Shown: positions 35,049 to 43,664 of the stretch, piece after piece | Layout: every line of letters begins with the position of its first letter | Numbering within the stretch: the first letter of the stretch is position 1 | Notes under the pieces: generated by a model | Seen by the model: the letters and a program-made list of their open reading frames with translations, nothing else | The model's database searches: none | What the model was told of the DNA's origin: nothing | Made by a program: the position numbers and the translations under genes | NCBI RefSeq assembly: GCF_025836995.1 | Contig: NZ_CP107546.1 | Coordinates: 3,038,001-3,102,000 of the forward strand | DNA: 64,000 nt | Source of the DNA: Microbacterium sp. M28 | GTDB taxonomy: Bacteria > Actinomycetota > Actinomycetes > Actinomycetales > Microbacteriaceae | Reading direction: 5' to 3'

Positions 35049-35066
35049 TGTGTACACTCGTACACA
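35049..35066. promoter_or_regulatory. Palindromic operator covering the -10 and start codon of the acetyltransferase gene
   Basis: TGTGTAC-ACTC-GTACACA is a 7+4+7 perfect inverted repeat. It contains the -10 hexamer TACACT (35053-35058) and its last base is the A of the ATG at 35066. A bound repressor would block both promoter and leaderless start. The TetR encoded downstream is the natural candidate. Confidence 0.7.
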
Positions 35067-35644
35067 TGCAGGACTACTTCCTCGGCGACACCCGCACGAA
35101 CCACGAGCGCATGCTCGCCGGCGACCTCTACATCGCCGACGACCCCGAGATCGAGAAGCGTGCAGCGCGGGCGGCCCGGTTGGCGGATCTGTACCACCGC
35201 CAGGTGATCTCCGGCGACCCCGCCGCACGCGGCTGGCTCGAGGACCTCATCGGCGAACTGGCTCCGGATGCCGTCATCCGCCCTCCCCTGTTCGTCGACT
35301 ACGGCGAGCACATCTCCATCGGGGCGCGCACGTTCATCAACTTCAACCTCACGGCGCTCGACGTCGCGAAGATCACGATCGGCGCCGATTGCCAGATCGG
35401 ACCGAACGTCCAACTGCTCACGCCGACGCACCCGGTCGAACCTCAGCCGCGGCGCGACAAGCTCGAAGCGGCCCAGCCCATCACGATCGGCGACAACGTC
35501 TGGCTCGGCGGCGGGGTCATCGTATGTCCCGGCGTCACCATCGGAGACAACAGCGTGATCGGCGCCGGAGCGGTCGTCACAAAGGACATCCCGGCGAACG
35601 TGGTCGCCGTCGGCAATCCGGCGAAGGTCGTCCGGAGCATCTGA
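35066..35644 (+). CDS. Maltose/galactoside O-acetyltransferase-like (LbH hexapeptide, Maa/LacA/NodL family)
   Basis: 192 residues. The Mac N-terminal helix (MLAGDLYIADDPEIEKRAARAARLADLYHR) precedes a left-handed beta-helix of hexapeptide repeats (ISIGARTFINFNLTALDVAKITIGADCQIGPNVQLLTPTHPVEPQPRR). The catalytic His is in TPTHPV, and VWLGGGVIVCPGVTIGDNSVIGAGAVVTKDIP completes the coil. It transfers acetyl from acetyl-CoA to a sugar hydroxyl. It is leaderless (TACACT, seven bases), followed with a 1-base overlap (TGATG) by a tetR gene. Confidence 0.9.
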   Translation: MQDYFLGDTRTNHERMLAGDLYIADDPEIEKRAARAARLADLYHRQVISGDPAARGWLEDLIGELAPDAVIRPPLFVDYGEHISIGARTFINFNLTALDVAKITIGADCQIGPNVQLLTPTHPVEPQPRRDKLEAAQPITIGDNVWLGGGVIVCPGVTIGDNSVIGAGAVVTKDIPANVVAVGNPAKVVRSI

Positions 35645-36189
35645 TGGCCACGAACCCGCGCTACGACCCCGAGCGCCGTGACCGCATCATCGACGCGTGC
35701 CTCGACGTGATCGCCGAACGCGGCGTCGCGGGGACCACGCACCGCCGCGTGGCCGAGGCCGCCGGAGTCCCGCTGGGTTCGATGACCTACCACTTCGACG
35801 GCATGGACGACCTGCTTCGCGCTGCCTTCACCCGCCTCTCGCACACGATCGCCGACGGCTTCGAAGCCCGCCTCGGGCATGACATGACGCGGGATCAGGC
35901 CAAGGATGCCGTCGTCGACCTCATCCAGCAGGATGTGTTCGCCGGCCACCGAGAGCTGGTCCTCTCGCATGAGCTGTACACGCTCGCGGCGCGGGATGAA
36001 CGCTACCGGGAGCTCACCACGGCCTGGATGGCACGCAGTCGGGTCGCGCTCGAGCGGCACTTCGATCCGACGACTGCTCGACTTCTCGATGCGACGATCG
36101 AGGGCATCAGCATCCACTCCGCCCTCGATGTGACGCCGACCGACCGCGCCCTGATCCGCGAGCTCGTCGATCGGGTCGTCGGCCCGTAA
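35644..36189 (+). CDS. TetR-family regulator co-transcribed with the acetyltransferase gene
   Basis: 181 residues. HTH in RRDRIIDACLDVIAERGVAGTTHRRVAEAAGVPLGSMTYHFDGMDDLLRAAF. Its ATG overlaps the previous stop (TGATG). Because it lies downstream in the same operon and the only palindrome is at the operon start, autoregulation through 35049-35066 is the simplest model. Ligand unknown. Confidence 0.9.
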   Translation: MATNPRYDPERRDRIIDACLDVIAERGVAGTTHRRVAEAAGVPLGSMTYHFDGMDDLLRAAFTRLSHTIADGFEARLGHDMTRDQAKDAVVDLIQQDVFAGHRELVLSHELYTLAARDERYRELTTAWMARSRVALERHFDPTTARLLDATIEGISIHSALDVTPTDRALIRELVDRVVGP

Positions 36190-36200
36190 CGGCGGCCGTC

Positions 36201-37385
36201 TCAGCCGAGGCGTTCCGGTCGCGCACCGAGCCCGATGAATCGTCCGGTGACGTGCGTCAGCGCCGGGTGATCGCGCACCACGCGCAGCGGCACCGGAAGC
36301 GCACCGTCGGGCGCGGACGTCGCCAGCAGCGGCCGCTGCATCATGCGCTGCACCCGCTGGGTGACCCGCACCGGCCACATGCGTCGTCTCTGCACGCGAC
36401 GCAGCTCGCGCCCCCTCGGCGCGCGCTCGCGCAGCACTGGGGCGAGAAGCCGTGCGGCGGCAACGGCATCCTGGATCGCCAGATTGATGCCGACGCCGCC
36501 GGCGGGCGACATCGCGTGCGCCGCATCGCCGATGCACAGCAGGCCGTCGACGTACCAGTGGCGCAGCCGCTCGAGCCGCACGCGCAGCAGGTGCACGTCG
36601 TCGGTCGACACGGTCGCGACGGGTTCCGCCATGCGCGGTGAGATCCCGGCGATGCGCTGCTTCACGCCCACCAGGTCCTGTTCCGAGCCGGTCCAGGATC
36701 CGGCGGGGATCACGTGCGCGATCTGGAAGAAGTCGCCGCGGTCGATCGTGATGATCATGCCCGCACCGGCCTGCACGAACGGGTAGTGCTCGTCCGGCGC
36801 CTTCGGAAGCCGGAACCAGAGGACGTCCATGGCGGCGGCGACCCCGACGGGGATGAGACCCGCCTGCGCTCGGAGGTCCGAGTCGCGCCCCGACGCGTCG
36901 ACGACGAGTCGTGCGGTCACCGTCACGGCGCCGTCTGGTCCGTCCGCGGTGACGCCGACGACGCGATCGCCGTCGCGGATCAGCCCCGATGCGCGCGTGG
37001 AACGCAGCAGCCGGAAGCCGCGGTGGCGCGCCGCGGCATCGGCGAGCAGATCCAGGAAGTCCCACTGCGGCATGAACGTCATGACCTTCCGGCGGGTGGG
37101 CAGCCGCGTGAAGTCCGCGAGCGTGAGCTCCTGCCCGTGCCAGCTCAGCCGCACTCGGGGCATGTCGGCGTGCGGGCGCTGCAGGAACGCGTCGAGGAGG
37201 CCGAGCTCGGCCAGCAGATCCTGAGTCGATGGATGGATCGTGTCGCCGCGGAAGTCGCGGAGGAAGTCCGCGTGCTTCTCCAGGACGACGACGTCGACGC
37301 CCGCCCGGGCGAGGAGGAGGCCCAGCATGAGCCCGGCGGGTCCGCCGCCGGCGATCACGCATTCCGTGTCGATGGAGATGTCCAT
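36201..37385 (-). CDS. FAD-dependent monooxygenase (PHBH/UbiH-type)
   Basis: 394 residues from ATG 37385. The dinucleotide-binding motif CVIAGGGPAGLMLGLLLARAGVDVVVLEKH starts near residue 9. The DG motif is in LVVDASGRDSDLR and the second FAD motif is GLLCIGDAAHAMSPAGGVGINLAIQDAVAAARLLA. These flavoproteins hydroxylate aromatic or unsaturated substrates with NAD(P)H and O2. No catabolic neighbours are present, so the substrate is unassigned. It is divergent from a hypothetical gene with 76 bases between. Confidence 0.88.
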   Translation of the reverse strand: MDISIDTECVIAGGGPAGLMLGLLLARAGVDVVVLEKHADFLRDFRGDTIHPSTQDLLAELGLLDAFLQRPHADMPRVRLSWHGQELTLADFTRLPTRRKVMTFMPQWDFLDLLADAAARHRGFRLLRSTRASGLIRDGDRVVGVTADGPDGAVTVTARLVVDASGRDSDLRAQAGLIPVGVAAAMDVLWFRLPKAPDEHYPFVQAGAGMIITIDRGDFFQIAHVIPAGSWTGSEQDLVGVKQRIAGISPRMAEPVATVSTDDVHLLRVRLERLRHWYVDGLLCIGDAAHAMSPAGGVGINLAIQDAVAAARLLAPVLRERAPRGRELRRVQRRRMWPVRVTQRVQRMMQRPLLATSAPDGALPVPLRVVRDHPALTHVTGRFIGLGARPERLG

Positions 37386-37461
37386 GACCCCAGCATCCCG
37401 CCTCGACCCGTCGAGGGGAATCGAATCGCATGCTTCGTCGCGCACCGGGCAGAATGGCAGC

Positions 37462-37953
37462 ATGATCGACGCTGATCCCGAGGCGCACGTCCTCGGCCCC
37501 GGCCTCCTGCCGACCCCGTTCACGGCCGACGAGATCCGCCGCGCGACAGGCGGCGGCAAGACGATCCGGATCCGGATCGAAACGCCCGACGGCACGAGTT
37601 CGCTGCGGGTGAATCGCTTCCGCGAGACGGATGCCGATGGCGCCACACTGGATCGTTGGACGTCCGGTCCGACCGGGATCGTCGACGGGCGGATCGAGAG
37701 CAGCCGCGTCACCTGGTCCGAGTTGCAGGCGCACGCGGCGTTCCCGTCCGATCGGACGGTGCTGTCGTCCGAGACGCTGGATCTGCCGATCGGCACGGTG
37801 GAGTGCCTGCGCTACGAAGTGCGCGACCAGCCGAATGCGCAGCCGGCCACGTTCTGGTTCTCCGTCGCCCACCCGGGGATGCCGGTGCGCTACGAGACTC
37901 CCGTCGACGGCGGCGTCGAGCGCTCGATCGTCATCGCCATCGAATGGGGATGA
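37462..37953 (+). CDS. Conserved hypothetical protein
   Basis: 163 residues from ATG 37462 (CAGAAT six bases upstream). It looks like a single beta-rich soluble domain: the pattern RWTSGPTGIVDGRIESSRVTWSELQAHAAFPSDRTVLSSETLDLPIGTVECLRYEVRD and FWFSVAHPGMPVRYET resembles lipoprotein-type DUF3108/outer-surface beta sheets, but there is no signal peptide. No function assigned. Confidence 0.7.
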   Translation: MIDADPEAHVLGPGLLPTPFTADEIRRATGGGKTIRIRIETPDGTSSLRVNRFRETDADGATLDRWTSGPTGIVDGRIESSRVTWSELQAHAAFPSDRTVLSSETLDLPIGTVECLRYEVRDQPNAQPATFWFSVAHPGMPVRYETPVDGGVERSIVIAIEWG

Positions 37954-37999
37954 TCGCTACGCTGGTGCCGATCCGGACGTTCGAGACCGTGGAGGAATG

Positions 38000-38326
38000 A
38001 TGCCCACAGCAGATGTGGCCGCTCGGCTGCTGCAGCACGCCAAGGACGTCCACGCCCGTGGCGACCTCCTGCTGCACCTGCAACTCGACGTGAGCCTGCT
38101 CACGGGCGAGTCGTCGTCCTGGGGTTCCGCGGGCAACATGATGTCAACGGATGACACCATCGGGTACTTCCTCGGTGAGATCGAGAAGTCCGGGTGGCGC
38201 CTCGAGCACACCGGCTACACGTTCGTCGAGAGCGGGGCGACGACGTCCGCCCGCATCTTCGGCACCGGTGAGGGCGTGGTCAATCACGGCGCCGTCGCGG
38301 GATATTTCACGTTCCGCCGCGCCTGA
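38000..38326 (+). CDS. Conserved hypothetical protein
   Basis: 108 residues. GGAGG precedes two adjacent ATG codons (37997 and 38000); the second is better spaced. It appears to be a small alpha/beta domain (LLHLQLDVSLLTGESSSWGSAGNMMSTDDTIGYFLGEIEKSGWRLEHTGYTFVESGATTSARIFGTGEGVVNHGAVAGYFTFRR). A TACGCT hexamer at 37957 may be its -10. No family recognised. Confidence 0.7.
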   Translation: MPTADVAARLLQHAKDVHARGDLLLHLQLDVSLLTGESSSWGSAGNMMSTDDTIGYFLGEIEKSGWRLEHTGYTFVESGATTSARIFGTGEGVVNHGAVAGYFTFRRA

Positions 38327-38371
38327 TCCGCCACGCCCGGGCCGTGCAGCGCGCGCGGCTACGCTCGAAGG

Positions 38372-39229
38372 ATGACGATCACCGCCGCGGCAGACGGCTC
38401 CGCCCTGGGCAACCCCGGCCCCAACGGCTGGGCCTGGTACATCGACGACGCGAACTGGGCAGCGGGCGGATCGCCGCACGGAACGAACAACCAGGGTGAG
38501 CTGCAGGCCGTGCTCGAGCTGCTGCGCGCGACGGCCGGCACGGACGAGAAGCTCGTCATCGAGTGCGACAGCAAGTACGTCATCGACTCGATCACCAAGT
38601 GGATGCCGGGCTGGAAGCGCCGCGGATGGCGCAAGTCCGACGGCGGCCCCGTGCTCAACCGCGAGCTCATGGAGGCGCTGGACGAGGAGATGCGCGGGCG
38701 GGACGTGTCGTTCTCGTGGGTCAAGGGTCACGCGGGCCACGCCCTGAACGAGGCGGCGGACGAACGCGCGAACGCCGCCGCGAAGGCGTATCAGGCCAAG
38801 GTCGAGCCGCGCCGGGGCCCCGGTTTCACACGGGCTTCGGATGCCGGAGCCGCCGTCGCCGGGTCGGCGGCGGTCGCCGCGGGGGCGCGCACGGCCGGCG
38901 ACTCGGCAAGCGGCCCCGGCGCGGCCGGCGCGGCATCCGCTCCGGCCGACGGCCCCGGCGCAATGGCCGACTCAGCTCGCCGCGCTCCCACGACGGCGGC
39001 GGACACGACCGCGGCGGCCGCGGCATCCGCCCCGTCGCCCGCCGCAGCGGCATCCCTCGCGGCTCCGCTGTGGGCCGAGGCGTCCGACCTGCTCGCGGGA
39101 CTCGACGCTCCGACCGCAGAGGCGATCGACCTGCACCTCTCGCTCACACCGGACGAGCATGCACGCCTGCGCGATCGGGCCGACGCGCAGGGCGTGTCCC
39201 TGGAAGAGGCGCTGCGCCGCCTGATCTGA
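38372..39229 (+). CDS. rnhA: Ribonuclease HI with Ala-rich linker and helical C-terminal extension
   Basis: 285 residues. Residues 1-145 are RNase HI with the four catalytic carboxylates Asp8 (AADGS), Glu43 (NNQGELQAV), Asp66 (IECDSKYV) and Asp130 (NEAADERAN), and the His loop VKGHAGH. It cleaves RNA in RNA-DNA hybrids. An Ala/Pro-rich, probably disordered linker (about 150-225) joins a C-terminal helical module ending LTPDEHARLRDRADAQGVSLEEALRRLI, which looks like a ribbon-helix-helix or small DNA-binding tail. Standard RNase HI is about 155 residues. TACGCT six bases before ATG 38372 marks a leaderless start. Confidence 0.88.
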   Translation: MTITAAADGSALGNPGPNGWAWYIDDANWAAGGSPHGTNNQGELQAVLELLRATAGTDEKLVIECDSKYVIDSITKWMPGWKRRGWRKSDGGPVLNRELMEALDEEMRGRDVSFSWVKGHAGHALNEAADERANAAAKAYQAKVEPRRGPGFTRASDAGAAVAGSAAVAAGARTAGDSASGPGAAGAASAPADGPGAMADSARRAPTTAADTTAAAAASAPSPAAAASLAAPLWAEASDLLAGLDAPTAEAIDLHLSLTPDEHARLRDRADAQGVSLEEALRRLI

Positions 39230-39234
39230 CGGCG

Positions 39235-40296
39235 TCACCCGGCGGCGGGAACCTTCTCGGCCGCTGGCGCGTCGACGAGCACGCGCGTGCGCGGCAGCGC
39301 CTCAGGGTGCTCCCGCTGCAGCCACGTCATCAGGCTTTCGCGCACATGGCAGCGCAGATCCCACTGGTCGGAGGAGTCCTTCGCCGACATCACGAACCGC
39401 ACGGTGACGTTGCCACCCACGGAATCGGTGACGACGGCGCTCGCCGAGCGGCGGTCCCAGGACGGCGATGCGTCGACGATCTCGAGGAACTTCTCGCGCA
39501 CGGTATCCATCGGGACCCGCCAGTCGAGCTCCATGTAGACCGTGCCGAGGATCTTGTCGGAGCGCCGTGTCCAGGTCTCGATCGGGTTGGTCGTGAAGTA
39601 GCTGCACGGCACGACCAGCCGACGCTCGTCCCAGATGTAGACGACGACGTACGACAGGTTGATCTCCCCGATCGTGCCCCACTCCCCCTCGACGACGACG
39701 ACGTCGCCGACACGGATCGCGTCGGTGAAGGCGATCTGGATGCCCGCGATGAGGTTCCCGAAGATCGACTGGGCGGCGAGGCCGGCGATGATGCTGACGA
39801 TTCCGGCGGAGGCGAGCAGGCTGGTGCCGACCACGCGCAGTTCGGGGAAGGTGAACAGGGCGGTGCCGACCGCGGCGACGCCGATGAGCACCAGCACGAG
39901 ACGGTGGATCACGATCACCTGGGTGCGCCGCCGGCGCATGTCGGCGCCGACGAGCGTCGCGTCGTTGCGGAGCAGGAGACGCTCGAAGCCGAAGGAGACG
40001 AGAGCGGCGATCAGCCAGGCGCCGAAGAGGATCGTGAGGATCAGGAAGAGGCGGGAGACCGCCGGCCACCACCGCTCCTCCAGCGGTTGCGAGATCGCGC
40101 AGGCGATCCAGAGCGCCACGGTGATGCAGACCGCGCTCCACGCGCGACGGATGCGGCGATCCAGGTCGGCGACCCAGGGCACCTTGCGGCTCACGATCGC
40201 CGCGATGAGCCGCGTCAGCACCACGGCGATGACGGCGGCGAGCAGAGCGATGGCGATGGCGACGGCTGTTCCGGTCCAGGAGGTCCAATCGATCAT
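39235..40296 (-). CDS. Small-conductance mechanosensitive channel family protein (MscS-like)
   Basis: 353 residues from ATG 40296. About four membrane helices, the last being the pore helix (LLASAGIVSIIAGLAAQSIFGNLIAGIQIAFTDAIRVGDVVVV), precede the MscS beta domain (GEWGTIGEINLSYVVVYIWDERRLVVPCSYFTTNPIETWTRR) and a C-terminal alpha/beta domain. The IGEIN and VPCSYF elements differ slightly from the VxEIx...IPN of E. coli MscS but fit the actinobacterial branch. It opens on membrane tension to release solutes. TACGGT six bases before the start suggests a leaderless message. It is convergent with rnhA. Confidence 0.9.
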   Translation of the reverse strand: MIDWTSWTGTAVAIAIALLAAVIAVVLTRLIAAIVSRKVPWVADLDRRIRRAWSAVCITVALWIACAISQPLEERWWPAVSRLFLILTILFGAWLIAALVSFGFERLLLRNDATLVGADMRRRRTQVIVIHRLVLVLIGVAAVGTALFTFPELRVVGTSLLASAGIVSIIAGLAAQSIFGNLIAGIQIAFTDAIRVGDVVVVEGEWGTIGEINLSYVVVYIWDERRLVVPCSYFTTNPIETWTRRSDKILGTVYMELDWRVPMDTVREKFLEIVDASPSWDRRSASAVVTDSVGGNVTVRFVMSAKDSSDQWDLRCHVRESLMTWLQREHPEALPRTRVLVDAPAAEKVPAAG

Positions 40297-40371
40297 CGGT
40301 CCACCGTACGTCGCTCCCGCTGCCGCACGCGAGCCCGCCATAACCGTCCGTCCGGCGCGTACACTCGCACC

Positions 40372-40761
40372 ATGTCGTCTCCCGCACGGACCATCGGCCG
40401 GCTCTTCCTCGGGTCTGCGCTGGCGTTCGCGGGCATCGCGCACCTCACCTTCGCCCGTCGCGAGTTCCGCGCGCAGGTGCCTGAGTCGCTGCCGCTGGAT
40501 CCGGACACGACGGTCGTCGCATCCGGGGTGGTCGAGGTCGCGTTGGGTGCGAAGCTGCTGTTCGCGCATCGGCACCGCCGGCTCGTCGGGACGGTCGCGG
40601 CCCTGTTCTTCGTCGCGGTCTTCCCCGGCAACGTGTCACAGTGGATGCACCACCGCGACGGCTTCGGTCTCGACACCGACATGAAGCGGTTCGTGCGGCT
40701 GTTCTTCCAGCCGGTGCTCGTCGCCCTGGCGCTCTGGTCGACGCGGGAGCCGCGCGGCTGA
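40372..40761 (+). CDS. DoxX-like small membrane protein
   Basis: 129 residues with four membrane helices (LFLGSALAFAGIAHLTF, VVASGVVEVALGAKLLFA, LVGTVAALFFVAVFPGNV, FFQPVLVALALW). The HHRDGFGLDTDMKRFVRLFFQPVL segment is typical of actinobacterial DoxX-like proteins. TACACT six bases before ATG 40372 marks a leaderless start. It is divergent from the MscS gene. Role unknown; relatives affect redox balance or quinones. Confidence 0.8.
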   Translation: MSSPARTIGRLFLGSALAFAGIAHLTFARREFRAQVPESLPLDPDTTVVASGVVEVALGAKLLFAHRHRRLVGTVAALFFVAVFPGNVSQWMHHRDGFGLDTDMKRFVRLFFQPVLVALALWSTREPRG

Positions 40762-40838
40762 TCTCATAGCGGCTCGACGCTGTCAACCGCATCCGTCGAC
40801 CGACCCGCACCGTCTACCGTGGTCGGGCGACGGAGGAG

Positions 40839-41555
40839 ATGATCGTGGACAGCATCCTGTACCTGTGTTTCGCCGGCGCCTATCTGGTGCTTCTCGTCTG
40901 GGGCGTGGTCCTGCTCGCGCGCCGAGGGCGCCCGAGCGCCTCGGATCTCGTACTGCTGGTCGTCCTCGGCCTCGTGTACGACAACGCGATCCTCGGATTC
41001 GGCGCGATGATCGGCGAAGGCGCGTCGCTGGAGACCGCCAACGGCGCACGGTTCTGGCTCCACGCCCTGGCGACGCCGCTGCTCGTGCTCGTCGCGTGGA
41101 GCATCCTCGCCCGGTCGGGAGTGCGCTGGGCGGCGCGACCCGTGTCCGTGGCCGTCGCGATCCTGATCACGCTCGCGCTCATGGCGTACGAGATCGTGGT
41201 CGGCGCAGCGCAGGTGTCGCTCGAGCCGGTGCGCGAGTACGGATCGCTGAGCTACGACGACGCGAATGCCGCGTCCGGCCCGCCGCTCATGGTGCTCGTG
41301 GTCGCCGCCGCGCTGCTGGTCGCAGGTGTCGGCACGTGGATCCGGCAGCGCTGGCCGTGGCTCGCCGTGGTCACGGTCGTGATGGTGATCGGCAGTGCGA
41401 TCCCGATCCCGATCGCCAGTGGTGCCGCGACGAACGCCTTCGAGCTGATCCTGCTCATCGGCATCCTGGCGACGATCGCCTTCCAGGACGCACGGGAGCG
41501 GCGCGCGGCGCATGCAGAGACCGGCCGCCCCGCGGACGGGACGTCCGGTCTCTGA
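40839..41555 (+). CDS. Multi-pass membrane protein, unknown function
   Basis: 238 residues with seven hydrophobic segments (for example ILYLCFAGAYLVLLVWGVVLL, ASDLVLLVVLGLVYDNAILGFGAMIG, LMVLVVAAALLVAGVGTW, LAVVTVVMVIGSAIPIPIASG). There is a conserved-looking YDNAILGFGAMIGEG loop and a polar C-terminus. GGAGGAG sits upstream of ATG 40839. I do not recognise the family. Confidence 0.75.
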   Translation: MIVDSILYLCFAGAYLVLLVWGVVLLARRGRPSASDLVLLVVLGLVYDNAILGFGAMIGEGASLETANGARFWLHALATPLLVLVAWSILARSGVRWAARPVSVAVAILITLALMAYEIVVGAAQVSLEPVREYGSLSYDDANAASGPPLMVLVVAAALLVAGVGTWIRQRWPWLAVVTVVMVIGSAIPIPIASGAATNAFELILLIGILATIAFQDARERRAAHAETGRPADGTSGL

Positions 41556-41565
41556 CACGCACGGG

Positions 41566-42543
41566 TCAGACGGCGAGCAGGGTGCTCTCCAGTCGCGCGT
41601 AAGATGCCTCCATGCCATCGGTCATGCCGGTGGCGAGGATCATGTCGCGCGTGTCCTTGTCCGGGTACTCGATGAACAGCGTGATGAGGGTGGCGCCGTC
41701 CTCCTCGTAGAGGTTGAGGTCGTTGAGCGTCTCGGTCGGCATCCCCTGCATGCGCTCGGTCGTGACCGAACGACGCGGCGGGTCGAACACGAGCACTTCG
41801 CCTTCGAACCCGAAGGGCTCGCCCTCGGTGTCGCCGACCGGGGCCCAGGAGTTGCGGTACGCGGCGCCCGGCTCCGTGCCGACGACGCACTCCGTCATCT
41901 CCCAGCCGTCGGGTCCCAGCATCCACTTCCGGATCAGTTCCGGATCGTGGTGCGCACGCCAGACGAGCTCGCGCGGTCCGTTCACCAGACGCGTGATGCG
42001 CACGTGCGTGTCGTCGAGCAACTCGACCTGCGTACCCTTGCCCTCCGCGTACTCACGGAGATCCTGCAGGACGACATCCAGCTGCGACATGGCCAGCTTG
42101 AGGCCCTCGACCATGCCCATGCCGACGAGCTGCTCGAGCGCCGCGGCCGACGGGAAATGGCTGGTGGTCACCATCCGGGTGCCGTCGTCGGTCGCCGAGA
42201 ACTCGAACGTCATGCGGGTCGCGGGCGGCTCCTCGACCGGCGCGCCGTTCTCGTCGGCGAAGCTGTCGAGCACCTCGAAGCGGTGCGGCTCCTCGATCGC
42301 GAGGAACTCCCACAGGCCGCCCGGCGTCTCACCGTGCGGGCCGTTCATCCGGTAGTGCGCGCGGCCGCCGACCGTGTGGTCCCAGGCGGTGAAGGTCGCC
42401 GGCCATCCGGGGGGACCCCAGAAGCGTTCGAGCTGGCGCGGGTCGCTGTACGCCGACCACACGCGCTCGACGGGGGCGGCGAAGTCGGCGATGACGGTCA
42501 TGGTCAGGTTGTCAGCGTCGGTGATGACGTCGGTGACGGGCAT
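41566..42543 (-). CDS. Tandem SRPBCC/AHSA1-domain protein
   Basis: 325 residues with two Activator-of-Hsp90-homologue-1 (START-like) modules. The first, about 14-160, has FAAPVERVWSAYSDPRQLERFWGPPGWPATF. The second, about 170-320, has RLVNGPRELVWRAHHDPELIRKWMLGPDGW. Such proteins bind hydrophobic ligands. It follows the ArsR gene with a 1-base gap, the widespread ArsR-SRPBCC pairing in which the regulator controls its partner. Confidence 0.87.
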   Translation of the reverse strand: MPVTDVITDADNLTMTVIADFAAPVERVWSAYSDPRQLERFWGPPGWPATFTAWDHTVGGRAHYRMNGPHGETPGGLWEFLAIEEPHRFEVLDSFADENGAPVEEPPATRMTFEFSATDDGTRMVTTSHFPSAAALEQLVGMGMVEGLKLAMSQLDVVLQDLREYAEGKGTQVELLDDTHVRITRLVNGPRELVWRAHHDPELIRKWMLGPDGWEMTECVVGTEPGAAYRNSWAPVGDTEGEPFGFEGEVLVFDPPRRSVTTERMQGMPTETLNDLNLYEEDGATLITLFIEYPDKDTRDMILATGMTDGMEASYARLESTLLAV

Positions 42544-42544
42544 G

Positions 42545-42916
42545 TCAGTCTCCTTGTTTCGGTTCGGAGCCGGCAGGGCGGTCTTGCTCTGCCAGCAGGT
42601 CGTCGAGGCGGGCGACGCGTGCCCGCCAGAGTTCTTCGTATCGGGCGAGGAGCACCCTGGCGCGGGCGATCATCGCAGGGTCGGCGCGGACGAGCCGCTC
42701 GCGTCCCTCGGCGCGCTTGATGATGAGGTGCGCGGCCTCGAGCACGGCGACGTGCTTCTGGACGGCCGCGAACGACATGTCGTATTCGGCGGCGAGTGCC
42801 GAGACGGACTGCTCCTGTTCGATCGTCCTGCGCAGGATGTCACGCCGCGTCGACGTCGCCAGTGCGTGGAACACACGGTCGATCTCCGCTTCGCTCAGTT
42901 CTGTTTGTGCAACCAT
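42545..42916 (-). CDS. ArsR-family transcriptional regulator
   Basis: 123 residues with a winged helix: LSEAEIDRVFHALATSTRRDILRRTIEQEQSVSALAAEYDMSFAAVQKHVAVLEAAHLIIKRAEGRERLVRADP. It lacks the metal-binding Cys motif, fitting the AHSA1-linked subgroup. The start codon ATG (42914-42916) lies inside a CAACCA-TT-TGGTTG palindrome, so it probably represses its own operon with the SRPBCC gene. Confidence 0.9.
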   Translation of the reverse strand: MVAQTELSEAEIDRVFHALATSTRRDILRRTIEQEQSVSALAAEYDMSFAAVQKHVAVLEAAHLIIKRAEGRERLVRADPAMIARARVLLARYEELWRARVARLDDLLAEQDRPAGSEPKQGD

Positions 42917-42923
42917 TTGGTTG
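42910..42923. promoter_or_regulatory. Putative ArsR operator over the arsR start codon
   Basis: CAACCA-TT-TGGTTG is a 6+2+6 perfect inverted repeat that contains the arsR ATG. A TAACGT hexamer eight bases upstream of the ATG (minus strand) gives a near-leaderless transcript, so the repressor would bind at the transcription start. Confidence 0.55.
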
Positions 42924-42988
42924 TACGTTACGGCGGAGCGGATGCCGTGTCAAGAGGTTTCCGATCCGAATTGTTGGAGACTGGATCG

Positions 42989-43651
42989 ATGACCCCGAAG
43001 ATCCCGTCGTTCGCACCGAACGTCGACCACCGTGACGTCGAGCGCTTCTTCACCGATGCCGGCTGGTCGCGCATCGGAGCCGGAGACTGGGCGATCGCAC
43101 TGCTGTCGTCCGATGGGCAGACGGTCGCGCGGATCAGCCCGTTCGATCCGACAGGGCCCTACACCGCCGAGCTCTACCGTCGCGCCGAGCACACGCTGCT
43201 CGTGCCGCGATTGTTCGCGCACCACCGGCTCATCGGCGGCGGAGACCTCATGCTCATGGAACGACTGCACCCCGTCGACCCGGCGGACGCCGCCGGGCTG
43301 CACCGCCTCATCGCGGACGAGGACGAGAGCGTCGCCGAGCTCACCGGCGTCCTGCGGGAGATCCACGAGCGCGCCCTCGCCGAGCTGCCGTGGTGCGGGC
43401 CGATCGACGAGAATCCGTCGAACGTCATGCGCGGCTCGGACGGCCGGCTCGTCCTGACCGACCCGTTCTACGCCGACGGCCCGGCGTTGTACGCGACTGC
43501 CGGGTCGGATCCGGATGCCGTGGTCGCCCGCATCCCGGAGGATCAGCGCCGATTCATGACCGAGATCCCGCTGGCCGCGTCCGGCCCGTGGGATGCCGCG
43601 GACCGCGAGGCGATGCGGACCGGCCTCGCCGCGGCCGACGCGCGGAGCTGA
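42989..43651 (+). CDS. Protein-kinase-fold (aminoglycoside-phosphotransferase-like) hypothetical protein
   Basis: 220 residues from ATG 42989. The N-terminal lobe has strand-like WAIALLSSDGQTVARISPFDPTGPYTAELYRRAEH, followed by LVPRLFAHHRLIGGGDLMLMERLHPVDP (hinge-like). PIDENPSNVMRGSDGRLVLTDPFYADG corresponds to the catalytic-loop Asn and the metal-binding D of the DFG position. The HxD Asp is not evident, so activity is doubtful. Family and role are inferred only. Confidence 0.6.
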   Translation: MTPKIPSFAPNVDHRDVERFFTDAGWSRIGAGDWAIALLSSDGQTVARISPFDPTGPYTAELYRRAEHTLLVPRLFAHHRLIGGGDLMLMERLHPVDPADAAGLHRLIADEDESVAELTGVLREIHERALAELPWCGPIDENPSNVMRGSDGRLVLTDPFYADGPALYATAGSDPDAVVARIPEDQRRFMTEIPLAASGPWDAADREAMRTGLAAADARS

Positions 43652-43664
43652 CCGGTCGGTCGCT

